A stretch of 15,390 nt of DNA from Chthoniobacteraceae bacterium (lineage in GTDB: Bacteria > Verrucomicrobiota > Verrucomicrobiia > Chthoniobacterales > Chthoniobacteraceae), in assembly GCA_947478975.1 (NCBI GenBank), contig CANJYI010000019.1:1-15390 (forward strand), given 5' to 3'. This document shows positions 1 through 7,455 of this stretch, piece after piece. The stretch's first letter is position 1, and every line of letters begins with the position of its first letter. The position numbers and the translations under genes are program-made. Under the pieces are notes generated by a model. That model was not told the origin of the DNA. It saw only the letters and a program-made list of their open reading frames with translations, and did not search any database.

Positions 1-1766
1 ACGTCGCGCGCCTCGCACACCTCGAGGGGCGCCTCAACGTACACTTCCGCAAACTCGTGCCCGCCCTGGAGCACGATCTCGCGGGCGCGCCGCCTGTCCT
101 GCGTATACGGCGAGATAAACGCCGTCAGCACGATGAGTCCGGAATCCGCCATCAAGGCGGCCACTTCCGAAACCCGGCGGATGTTTTCCTCCCGGTCCGC
201 CGGCGAAAAGCCGAGGTTCGAATTCAGCCCGTGGCGAATGTTGTCCCCGTCGAGGACGTAGACCTGCCGCCCTGCGTTGAAGAGTTCCCGTTCGATCTGG
301 CGCGCCAACGTCGACTTGCCCGAGCCGCTCAGCCCGGTAAACCACAGAACCGCTCCATGGTGGCCATTGCGCAACGCCCGGTTGCGGGGCAGCACATTGC
401 CCTCAGACCAGTAAATGTTCGCGCTCTTGATCTTGGAACGGTCTGCGTAGACCCCTCCGTGGATGATCCCGCCGCCGGCCACCTGCCGGTCGTCCACAAT
501 GACAAAGCGCCCCATGAAGGGGTTGCTGTCCTGGTTGTCCATCACCAAGGCGCCGCGGGTCTGCAAGACGACCTCCGCCACGTCGTTGCGCTGGATGAAG
601 GGCCGGTCGCCCAGCACCGTCTCCAGGGTCGAGGCGTCGATGACTCGGTCCACCGAGACCACCTCGGCGTCGAGTTCCTGTGTCGCCAGCTTCAGCTTGT
701 AACTCTGGCCAATGGTCAGGGGTCGCTTGCCCATCCAGAAGAGGCGTGCCCGAAAACGGTTCGACTCGATGGGAGCCCGCTCCTCATGGGAGGCGACATG
801 GCCGCGCTGCACAAAGATCTGCTCCTTTAGGGTGATCGCCACGGACTGCCCGGCGTACGCGACCGACGTCTCAGGTCCGCTCCAGTTTTCAATGGAAGCC
901 ACCTCGCTCGTCTTGTTGTTGGGCGAGAACACCAGGCGGTCCCCCACCCGCAGCGTTCCGGACTCCACGCGGCCGACCAAAATCCGGCGGTGGTCAAAAC
1001 GATAGACGTCCTGAATCGGCAGTCGCAGCGGCAAGGCGCCCAGCGGCTGCGGCGGCTCGAAGGTGTCGAGCATCTCGGTGATCGTAGCGCCGTCGTACCA
1101 GGGCATGGGGTTGGGTTCGGCGGGATCGGGCGTGCGCCCGGCCACATTGATCCCGTTTCGGGCGGAAATCGGAACAAAGGCGTGGGCCACTACTCCGATC
1201 TGCTCCAAGAACTCGCGGTACTCGCTCTGTACGGAGCGGAAGGTTTCCTCGGAATACCCGACCAGATCCATCTTGTTGACGGCGACGACCACCTGGCGGA
1301 TGCCCAGCAGGCTCAACAGGTAGCCATGGCGCCGACTCTGCTCTTGGACACCCTCGTTGGCGGCGATCAGGAGCACCGCCGCGTCGGCGCTGGCTGCGCC
1401 GGTGATCATGTTCTTGAGGAACTCCTTGTGTCCCGGCGCGTCGATGATGACGTACGGACGCTTGGCGGTCTTGAACTGGATCTGGGTGGTGTCGATGGTG
1501 ATGTTCTGTTCCTGCTCCTCAAGGAGGGCGTCGAGCAGGAAGGCGTACTCAAAGACCATCCCCTCGGCGGCGCTGGCTTTTTGAGCCTGCTCCACCTTGC
1601 CGTCAGGCAGGGAGTGCGTATCGTAGAGGATGCGTCCGATGAGGGTGGACTTGCCGTGGTCGACGTGGCCGACGAACACGACCCGGAGCCGCCCGGCGGA
1701 CGGGGTGCCCACGGGCACAGAGCCTACAGGATGGGCTTCAGGCAAAGGGATGGAGGTGGAGGACAT
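1..1766 (-). CDS. cysNC: Bifunctional sulfate adenylyltransferase subunit 1 / APS kinase (CysN-CysC fusion), 3' end cut by window
   Basis: The N-terminal part is the GTPase subunit of ATP sulfurylase, which drives sulfate + ATP to APS together with CysD. The C-terminal part is APS kinase, making PAPS. Both act in the cytoplasm. Seen in the translation: the CysN P-loop GHVDHGKST (about residues 33-41), then DTTQIQF, the G3 motif DAPGH, and NKMD. A second P-loop, GLSGSGKST (K484), begins the CysC domain, followed by LDGDNIRHGLN and FISPY. 588 codons are visible. Complete fusions are usually a little over 600 residues, so roughly the last 50-60 are probably missing. The start ATG at 1766 gives MSSTSIP and a short N-terminal extension before the GTPase domain; the leader is pyrimidine-rich with no Shine-Dalgarno. 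It lies 68 bases after cysD and is presumably co-transcribed with cysH and cysD. The P-loop has H where many proteobacterial CysN have N or D, but the fold assignment is not in doubt. Confidence 0.96.
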   Translation of the reverse strand, partial: MSSTSIPLPEAHPVGSVPVGTPSAGRLRVVFVGHVDHGKSTLIGRILYDTHSLPDGKVEQAQKASAAEGMVFEYAFLLDALLEEQEQNITIDTTQIQFKTAKRPYVIIDAPGHKEFLKNMITGAASADAAVLLIAANEGVQEQSRRHGYLLSLLGIRQVVVAVNKMDLVGYSEETFRSVQSEYREFLEQIGVVAHAFVPISARNGINVAGRTPDPAEPNPMPWYDGATITEMLDTFEPPQPLGALPLRLPIQDVYRFDHRRILVGRVESGTLRVGDRLVFSPNNKTSEVASIENWSGPETSVAYAGQSVAITLKEQIFVQRGHVASHEERAPIESNRFRARLFWMGKRPLTIGQSYKLKLATQELDAEVVSVDRVIDASTLETVLGDRPFIQRNDVAEVVLQTRGALVMDNQDSNPFMGRFVIVDDRQVAGGGIIHGGVYADRSKIKSANIYWSEGNVLPRNRALRNGHHGAVLWFTGLSGSGKSTLARQIERELFNAGRQVYVLDGDNIRHGLNSNLGFSPADREENIRRVSEVAALMADSGLIVLTAFISPYTQDRRRAREIVLQGGHEFAEVYVEAPLEVCEARD

Positions 1767-1834
1767 GGAAAAGGAAAGAGTGAAATTCTGCTGGAAGGGT
1801 TGCGCAGGAAAGAAGAGACAGGGCCGTTCCGGGT

Positions 1835-2800
1835 TTACATGAAGCCCTTGGCGCGGAGTTTCTGCATGGCGTTGCGCTCGTGGTGGTCTTGGGCGCGGCC
1901 GGCGCGTTCCCCGGTTTTGGTATGGGCGAGTTCCTCGATGATTTTGTCGATGGAATCCGCGTCGCTTTCGACCGCCCCCGTGATGGGCCAGCAGCCCAGG
2001 GAACGGAAGCGGTAGCGTTTGCCGTCGCTTCCCTCGCGGGCAAAGTACATGTGCGGGATGGGAATGCCTTCGCGCTGGATGTAGAGCCAGATGTCACGCT
2101 CGCTCCAGTCCAGAAGGGCTTGGACGCGCACGTGTTCGCCCGCCGCGCACGAGGTGGTGAACTGGTTCCAAAACTCCGGTGGCTGGTCCTTGTAGTCCCA
2201 TTCGAAGTCCTTGTTGCGCGGCGAAAAGTAGCGCTCCTTGGCCCGGGTGGGGTCCTCGTCGCGGCGGATCCCCGTAATCAGGGCGCTCCACTGGTGCTCG
2301 GCCATCACCTGCTGGAGTGCGGCGGTCTTGAGCTCATGGGTGACCGTCACCGGGTCGGCCGTGTCGTAGCCAATGGGGCCGCGCTCGGCGTAGGCGCCGG
2401 TGCCTGCCCGCGCGTCCTCGTTGATCTTCACAATCAGGTTGAGCTTGTGGTAGGCCACGGCCCAGTCCCGGTAGGCGAGCATCTCGGGGAACTCGTAGGT
2501 CGTGTCGATGTGCAGGAGGGAATAGGGAATGTGCCCCCCGAACGCCTTGCGCGAGAGCCAGATTAACACGTTGGAATCCTTCCCCATGCTCCACGGCATG
2601 CACAGGTTCTTAAAGTGGTGGAACGCCTCGCGGATCAGATAAACGCTCTGCGCCTCCAAGGCGTCCAGATGGTCGGCGTCGGCGCGGCTGACCTTTTCGG
2701 GAAAGAAGGCCGGCGACCCGCCCGGAACGGGGGCCGGGTATTTGGCGGCGTAGGCGGGATGCTGGGAATAGTCCGGCAGGGTGAGTTCGGATGCGTTCAT
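1835..2800 (-). CDS. cysD: Sulfate adenylyltransferase subunit 2 (CysD)
   Basis: This is the catalytic PP-loop ATP pyrophosphatase subunit of ATP sulfurylase; it adenylates sulfate with energy from the CysN GTPase. The 321-residue protein shows the PP-loop SMGKDSNVL (from residue 71), LLHIDTTYEFPEM (about 95-107), the strongly conserved RRDEDPTRAKER (179-190), and near the C-terminus FRSLGCWPITGAVES (265-279). These line up well with my recollection of E. coli CysD (YSIGKDSSVM, ARRDEEKSRAKER, RFRTLGCWPLTGAVES). It has an extra N-terminal stretch of about 40 residues before the LEAQSVYLIRE segment where E. coli CysD begins. There is no internal Met before residue 68, so this start is the only plausible ATG. 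The gene lies between cysH (57-base gap) and cysNC. A short direct repeat, two copies of AGGTGCGA on the plus strand, sits just upstream of the start. Confidence 0.96.
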   Translation of the reverse strand: MNASELTLPDYSQHPAYAAKYPAPVPGGSPAFFPEKVSRADADHLDALEAQSVYLIREAFHHFKNLCMPWSMGKDSNVLIWLSRKAFGGHIPYSLLHIDTTYEFPEMLAYRDWAVAYHKLNLIVKINEDARAGTGAYAERGPIGYDTADPVTVTHELKTAALQQVMAEHQWSALITGIRRDEDPTRAKERYFSPRNKDFEWDYKDQPPEFWNQFTTSCAAGEHVRVQALLDWSERDIWLYIQREGIPIPHMYFAREGSDGKRYRFRSLGCWPITGAVESDADSIDKIIEELAHTKTGERAGRAQDHHERNAMQKLRAKGFM

Positions 2801-2857
2801 GATGAGGTGCGAAGGTGCGAAAAAGAGAGGAAAATGTATGCCAAGGGTTGCGCCGCG

Positions 2858-3589
2858 CTAGGGGGCTGCGGGAAGAAAAGTGTGGATGCCGCACTCTGTT
2901 TTATCAAAACCGGCCCAGCGCCCCGCCCGCTCGTCGTCCGCCTCTCCGGCCAGACGCGTGCAGGGCTGGCAGCCGATCGAGCGGTAGCCTTTGTCCTGAA
3001 GCGGATTGTAGGGAATACCGTGCGCCCGCAGGTATTCCCAAACGGACTCCCGCTTCCAGTTGACCATCGGGTTGAGCTTGAACAGGTGCCGCTCAAGCAG
3101 CGGATCAAACAAGTACCGCTCGAGAATGGCCGTCTTCTTCCGCGTGGCCCCCTGCTCCGCCCTGACACCGGTGATCCAAACAGAGAGGGTGCTGAGCCGC
3201 TCCTTCAAGGGCTCCACCTTTCGCAGTTGGCAGCAGGTGTCGGGATTCCGCTTCCAAAGCTCGGGACCGAACTGCACCGCCTGCTGCTCCAAACTCAATT
3301 CAGGAACGAGACTCTCAATCTGGATCCCAAAGAACGCCTCCAACCGGCTCTTTGTCTCCAGCGTCTCAGGAAAAAGCAGGCCCGTATCCAAGGTGAACAC
3401 GGGAAAAGGCAGGCCCGCCTGAACGGCATGGTGCAGCAGAACCAGCCCAGCCCCCTGAAAACTCGTCCCCACGGCGGCAAGCGTCCCAAAGGTGTCCCAG
3501 CACCAGCGGAGCACGTCCGTGAGCGGCATGTTGGAAAGGTTTTCCGTCTGGGCTTCAAGGGCTTCGCCGGAAAGAGCAAGGGCGGACAT
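2858..3589 (-). CDS. cysH: Thioredoxin-dependent APS (phosphoadenylyl/adenylyl-sulfate) reductase
   Basis: Reduces adenylyl sulfate to sulfite, the step after CysDN in assimilatory sulfate reduction. From the ATG at 3589 the protein has 243 residues. It carries TSFQGAGLVLL (PP-loop-like region), FTLDTGLLFPET, DTCCQLRKVEPL, ITGVRAEQ, SIGCQPCT and the C-terminal catalytic ECGIH. The CC plus CxxC set is the [4Fe-4S] ligand pattern of APS reductases; classical PAPS reductases such as E. coli CysH lack it. APS is therefore the likely substrate, although some clustered enzymes accept both. The same frame extends to a GTG at 3625 (12 more residues), which lies closer to the promoter-like element. 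I prefer the ATG because the extra residues do not look conserved, but neither start has a convincing Shine-Dalgarno. First gene of the cysH-cysD-cysNC operon. Confidence 0.93.
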   Translation of the reverse strand: MSALALSGEALEAQTENLSNMPLTDVLRWCWDTFGTLAAVGTSFQGAGLVLLHHAVQAGLPFPVFTLDTGLLFPETLETKSRLEAFFGIQIESLVPELSLEQQAVQFGPELWKRNPDTCCQLRKVEPLKERLSTLSVWITGVRAEQGATRKKTAILERYLFDPLLERHLFKLNPMVNWKRESVWEYLRAHGIPYNPLQDKGYRSIGCQPCTRLAGEADDERAGRWAGFDKTECGIHTFLPAAP

Positions 3590-3653
3590 GAGTGGAAAGA
3601 GGAAGGCGGTTTGGCGGCCAGTCACATAACCTGACTAAACCGATTGGGTATTG

Positions 3654-3682
3654 GTTATATCAGGCGCTCGGCCTCCACGCAA
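3654..3682 (-). promoter_or_regulatory. Candidate sigma-70-type promoter of the cysH-cysD-cysNC operon
   Basis: Read on the minus strand there is TTGCGT (3682-3677), a 17-base spacer, then TATAAC (3659-3654). This lies in a locally AT-richer stretch about 30 to 65 bases upstream of the two possible cysH starts. Sequence match and spacing are good for a housekeeping promoter. No operator or riboswitch structure was recognised beside it. This is pattern-based inference only. Confidence 0.4.
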
Positions 3683-3732
3683 TCGTTTCTACCTGCACAA
3701 ACCAATTCACCTTTCAGAAGCTAAAAGTTTTT

Positions 3733-3767
3733 TGTCCCTACCCCCGCAGATGTCCCACCCCCGCAGG
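3733..3767. repeat. Imperfect tandem duplication, 18 + 17 bases
   Basis: Unit TGTCCCTACCCCCGCAGA at 3733-3750 is followed directly by TGTCCCACCCCCGCAGG at 3751-3767. The second copy lacks one T and differs at its last base. It lies in non-coding DNA and looks like replication slippage. Confidence 0.7.
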
Positions 3768-3799
3768 CAGGATGGCGCTGATGAAACAGATCCTGCACT

Positions 3800-3829
3800 C
3801 CTTCCGCTCTTTGTCCTTCCGCTCTTTGT
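3800..3829. repeat. Perfect 15-base tandem duplication
   Basis: CCTTCCGCTCTTTGT occurs twice back to back at 3800-3814 and 3815-3829 with no difference. Together with the duplication about 35 bases upstream it marks this gap as prone to slippage or otherwise unconstrained. Confidence 0.85.
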
Positions 3830-4034
3830 TTACCCGGCTTGGTTTTCTTTCCGCGCCGCAGCCCGAACAACTGGACTTTCTGGCCACACTCGAAACCCCC
3901 GGGTACCCGCAGGAAAGAGAAAAGCACCGCGGCCTTTCCAAGTAGCATCCCAGCTAGGGTTGGAGTAGGTTTCCTGCCGCTCGGGGGGCTCTGGTCGTGC
4001 GGTTGCGCCGGTTTCCCCAGCCACCGCCCGCACC

Positions 4035-4709
4035 ATGCACCCTACTGCAATTGAATGTCGTTTTGTCTCCAAGCAGTACGACTTGCGCCCCGTCCTGCGG
4101 GAGGTCTCCCTTCAGGTCGCCCCCGGGGAACGTCTGGCTTTGACAGGGCCCTCGGGCAGCGGGAAAACAACACTGCTCAACTGCCTCGGCGGGATTGACC
4201 GTCCGGATTCGGGCGAAATCTTGATTGGAGGCGAACCCATCACCCGGATGCAGGGCTCCGAACTGGCGGACCTGCGCCGCCGGAAACTCGGGAATATCTT
4301 CCAGTTCTTCCATCTCCTTCCGACGTTGAGCGTGCGGGAAAACGTCGAGTTTCCGCTGGTCCTCCTCGGGGTGGAGGCCTCGGAGCGCGCAAAAAGGGCC
4401 CAGGCGCTGCTCGACAGGGTGCATGTCGGACACCGCGCGGATGCCTTTCCCGCCCAGCTCTCCGGAGGGGAGATGCAGCGCACGGCCATCGCGCGCGCCC
4501 TGATCCACGGGCCGGCTGTACTGCTTGCCGACGAACCCACCGGCAATTTGGATTCCGCCAACGGAGCGAACATTCTGGCCCTCCTGAGCGAGCTCACCGA
4601 CGAGACAAGAACCGCCCTCGTGCTCGTGACCCACAGCGCCGAGGCCACCGCCATCTGCCACCGCATTGTGCAAATGCGGGACGGCAGCCTGCAAACTTCC
4701 GGACGATGA
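4035..4709 (+). CDS. ABC transporter ATP-binding protein, LolD/MacB type (AttE-like)
   Basis: Cytoplasmic ATPase that powers the FtsX-type permease encoded immediately downstream. The 224-residue protein is a complete single nucleotide-binding domain: Walker A GPSGSGKT (38-45), Q-loop IFQFFHLLPTLSV (Q90), signature LSGGEMQR (142-149), Walker B AVLLADEPTGNLD (161-173) and switch histidine VTHS (H200). The ADEPTGNLD form and overall length are typical of the LolD/MacB/FtsE branch. That branch works on lipids, lipoproteins, peptides or mechanotransmission more often than on small-molecule uptake. The start ATG follows a C-rich leader without Shine-Dalgarno. The stop codon overlaps the permease start (ATGA), so the two are translationally coupled. 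With the permease and the CrtC/AttH-like protein this matches the layout annotated as AttEFGH. The substrate is unknown. Confidence 0.93.
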   Translation: MHPTAIECRFVSKQYDLRPVLREVSLQVAPGERLALTGPSGSGKTTLLNCLGGIDRPDSGEILIGGEPITRMQGSELADLRRRKLGNIFQFFHLLPTLSVRENVEFPLVLLGVEASERAKRAQALLDRVHVGHRADAFPAQLSGGEMQRTAIARALIHGPAVLLADEPTGNLDSANGANILALLSELTDETRTALVLVTHSAEATAICHRIVQMRDGSLQTSGR

Positions 4710-7450
4710 ACGCGGCGCCGGCCCCTGCAGTGGAGAGGGAAGGAAGCAGCCGAGCCACGGCACAGGCCGTGCTCCGGGGCCGGGCACGGGTGGTGGTGAT
4801 GCTCCTGCGCCAGTGCACGTGGCGGCACTGGAGCCAGCAACCCAGGCGCACGGCGTTGTTGGTGCTGCTTGTTTCCATCGGCGTGTCGGTTTTTCTTTCA
4901 ATGCGCCTGGCCAACCGCGCGGCCGTCGCGAGCTTCACCCAGTTTGCGGAGGTGCTCACCCAGCAGAGCGACGCGGTTCTGACTCCTCGCGCCGGCCTGC
5001 TTTCCGAGACCGTGCTGGAGCAACTCAAGACGGCGCGCCAGACGGACGAAGGGCTTTCGGGGGTGGAGGAAGTCATCCCGGTGGTCGAGACCAGCGCGGC
5101 CCTTCCCCGCAGCAGCACGGAGCGGGAACAGGGCATCGGCTCCAGAACCTCCTTCACCCTGCTGGGGGTCGATCTCATCGGGCTCCAAAACCTCGCCACT
5201 TCAAAAAATCTGGACCGCTCCTGGTTCAGCCAAGGAAATGCCGGGGAACAGGCCCCCTCGGACGAGGGCGGTTTTTGGAAGCTTCTCGAGCGGCCCAATG
5301 CAATTTTCTGCGCTCAGTCCCTCGCGGAGCAGGAGGGGCTTGGCGTGGGCTCGAAATGGTCCCTGATTCTTGGCGAACGCACGGTTGAGTTTGAAATCGC
5401 GGGCATCATTCCCAGCCGTCCCGACCAGCCGACGGCTCCCAAAAACCTGCTCGTGATGGACCTGCCAGCGTTGCAGGTGCTCTCTGGCAAGGAAGGCCGG
5501 CTCGACCGGTTGGAATTCCTGTTGGACCGCGCAACCCGCACCGCGCCGGCGCAAACGGAACGCACTTTGGCGGCCCTTTCCCGTACGCTGGAAACGTTCG
5601 GAAACGTGCGTTCCCCCGAGTCACGCCAGGCGGCAGCGGAGGTCATGACGCGAGGGTTTCGGCTGAATTTGACGATTCTTTCGCTCATCGCGTTGCTAGT
5701 CGGGCTCTACTTGATTTTCCAGGCGCTCGACGCCGCAGTGGTCAAGCGCAAGGCCGAGATCGGCATTCTGCGCGCGATGGGAGTCACGGCGGCGGAAATA
5801 CGCTGGGCCTGGCTTTGGGAGGCTCTTCTGTTGGGTTTCGCCGGCGGGGCCGTTGGCGTTCTGGGGGGCTGGGTGCTGGCGCAGGGAACCGTCCGGGCCG
5901 TATCCCAGACGGTCAACACGCTCTACTACGCCAGCAACACCACGGCTGCAGCGTTACATCTGGACGAGGCCCTCGGCGCCATGCTGCTGGCCATCACCTC
6001 CAGTCTCGTGGCCGGCTGGCTCCCCGCCAAGAGGGCTGCCGAAACCCTGCCCGCCCAGTTGTGGGCGCAGGGAACAGGCGGCGGCGCGGCTTCCAAAACG
6101 TCCCTGGGGAAGGGCCGCCTTTGGGGGTTCGGATTGGCGGCGGCAGCCACAGCGTTGGCGTTCTGTCCGCCTTTGATTTTGGAGGGGGGCACGCCCTTTT
6201 CCTTGGCCGGCTATGCCAGCGCCCTTCTCGGGGTGCTCGGCGCCGGTCTCCTGGCTGGGGAAGCCCTGCCCTTCGCCGGTTGGCTGGCCTCCCGTATGGG
6301 AAAAGTGTCCCCCGCCCGCCGCCTCGCCAACAGCCATCTCCGCCAACCCTCCAGCCGCCACCGTTGGGCGGTGGCCGGTCTTGTGTGCGCCATTGCGATG
6401 ACCGGGGGCATGGCCATTCTAGTGGGAAGCTTTGAATCCTCCGTGAGCGGTTGGATTCGCCTCGCCCTTCAGTCCGACATCTACATCACGAGCGACGCCA
6501 ACCAGAACGCGAGCGCGAACAGCCACATGGCGGCCGCCACATGGAAGGGCATCACCTCGGAGTCTGCGGTCGCCGACTGGGACGGGCTGCTGATCACGCG
6601 CGTGGAGCTTCCCGGAGGGCCGGTCCGCCTCAACGGAACCGACATGTCCTTCAACAAGCGCCACGAACCGTTGCTCTGGCTGGATCCGCCCGTCACTGAT
6701 GCGGTGTTTTCGAAGGAGAAAAACGAGGACCTCTGCGTGGTGAGCGAAAGTTTTACCGCGCGCTTTCGCATCCACCGCGGGGGAACGGTGCGCGTCCCGA
6801 CCCCCACGGGCGAGCGCACCCTGAAAGTGGAGGGGGTCTACACCGACTACGGCGACGACAAGGGCATCATTCTCGTGGACCGCCGGCACATGCAGCGCTG
6901 GTTTGAAACCGACCAACTCAGCACCCTCGCGCTCGTACTCAAGCCCGGCACCGATGCGGAGGCTTTCCGCGCGCAAACGCGGGCGGCTTACCCCGGGCTC
7001 GCCGTCTACACCAACGCCCATCTGCGGGCGGAGGTTATGCGGATTTTCCAGCAGACCTTCGCCATCACCTACGCCCTTGAAGGGATCGGTGTGCTCGTGG
7101 CACTTGCCGGTTTGGGTGCGACCCTTGCCAGCGTGCTGGCGGAGCGCCGGGCGGAACTGACCACCCTGCGCGCCCTGGGCATGACCCATTCCGAAATTGC
7201 CCGGGTGGCGGCTTGGGAAGGCGCGCTTTTGTCGGTTGTAGGGACCTTGGGCGGGCTGCTGGCCAGCGCGGGCCTGGGTGCCTTGCTGGTGTTTGTTATC
7301 AACAAGCAGACCTTCGGCTGGACGCTGCAACTGACGCTTCCGCTGCGCCCCCTCCTCCTGCTTGCCCTTCTGATTCCCGCCTCTGGAGCGCTGGTCGCCT
7401 GGACTGCGGGACGCTGGGGGGCGGACCTCCCCGTAGACCGAGCCGACTGA
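4706..7450 (+). CDS. ABC transporter permease with two FtsX domains (fused AttF/AttG-like)
   Basis: Inner-membrane permease partner of the preceding ATPase, 914 residues. Hydrophobic segments by eye: 48-66, 322-340, 369-392, 421-440, 472-491, 500-525, 555-574, 787-812, 837-866 and 880-900, i.e. about ten. Two large presumed periplasmic domains lie at about 70-320 and 577-785. FtsX cores occur twice: VKRKAEIGILRAMGVTAAEI (347-366) and AERRAELTTLRALGMTHSEI (812-831), each after a membrane helix. The RxxEIGxLRAxG-like coupling loop is diagnostic of the MacB/FtsX family. Ten-segment, two-repeat architecture resembles YbbP-type permeases, or two four-segment permeases fused with a linker pair. The called start overlaps the ATPase stop. 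An internal ATG at 4799 (Met32, MLLRQCTWRHW) begins nearer the first helix and is a possible alternative. The next gene starts only five bases after this stop. Confidence 0.92.
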   Translation: MNAAPAPAVEREGSSRATAQAVLRGRARVVVMLLRQCTWRHWSQQPRRTALLVLLVSIGVSVFLSMRLANRAAVASFTQFAEVLTQQSDAVLTPRAGLLSETVLEQLKTARQTDEGLSGVEEVIPVVETSAALPRSSTEREQGIGSRTSFTLLGVDLIGLQNLATSKNLDRSWFSQGNAGEQAPSDEGGFWKLLERPNAIFCAQSLAEQEGLGVGSKWSLILGERTVEFEIAGIIPSRPDQPTAPKNLLVMDLPALQVLSGKEGRLDRLEFLLDRATRTAPAQTERTLAALSRTLETFGNVRSPESRQAAAEVMTRGFRLNLTILSLIALLVGLYLIFQALDAAVVKRKAEIGILRAMGVTAAEIRWAWLWEALLLGFAGGAVGVLGGWVLAQGTVRAVSQTVNTLYYASNTTAAALHLDEALGAMLLAITSSLVAGWLPAKRAAETLPAQLWAQGTGGGAASKTSLGKGRLWGFGLAAAATALAFCPPLILEGGTPFSLAGYASALLGVLGAGLLAGEALPFAGWLASRMGKVSPARRLANSHLRQPSSRHRWAVAGLVCAIAMTGGMAILVGSFESSVSGWIRLALQSDIYITSDANQNASANSHMAAATWKGITSESAVADWDGLLITRVELPGGPVRLNGTDMSFNKRHEPLLWLDPPVTDAVFSKEKNEDLCVVSESFTARFRIHRGGTVRVPTPTGERTLKVEGVYTDYGDDKGIILVDRRHMQRWFETDQLSTLALVLKPGTDAEAFRAQTRAAYPGLAVYTNAHLRAEVMRIFQQTFAITYALEGIGVLVALAGLGATLASVLAERRAELTTLRALGMTHSEIARVAAWEGALLSVVGTLGGLLASAGLGALLVFVINKQTFGWTLQLTLPLRPLLLLALLIPASGALVAWTAGRWGADLPVDRAD

Positions 7451-7455
7451 GTTAC

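Larger units (their letters stand above)
3626..4034. other. Gene-poor divergent region between cysH and the AttEFGH-like operon
   Basis: About 400 bases separate the divergent cysH and ABC operons. It contains the cysH promoter candidate and two short tandem duplications. A possible 57-codon reading frame (3772-3945, plus strand, beginning MALMKQILHSF) has no ribosome binding site, no recognisable domain and overlaps one duplication, so it is not called as a gene. No clear promoter for the ABC operon was found; its leader is C-rich. Confidence 0.5.

Noticed and set aside
3626..3720. Riboswitch or S-box leader upstream of cysH
   Set aside because: Only about 60 bases separate the promoter candidate from the start, and no SAM-riboswitch-like conserved core or terminator pair was seen.
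3772..3945. Small protein of 57 codons in the cysH-att gap
   Set aside because: It has no ribosome binding site and no recognisable domain, and its reading frame runs through a recent 15-base tandem duplication.
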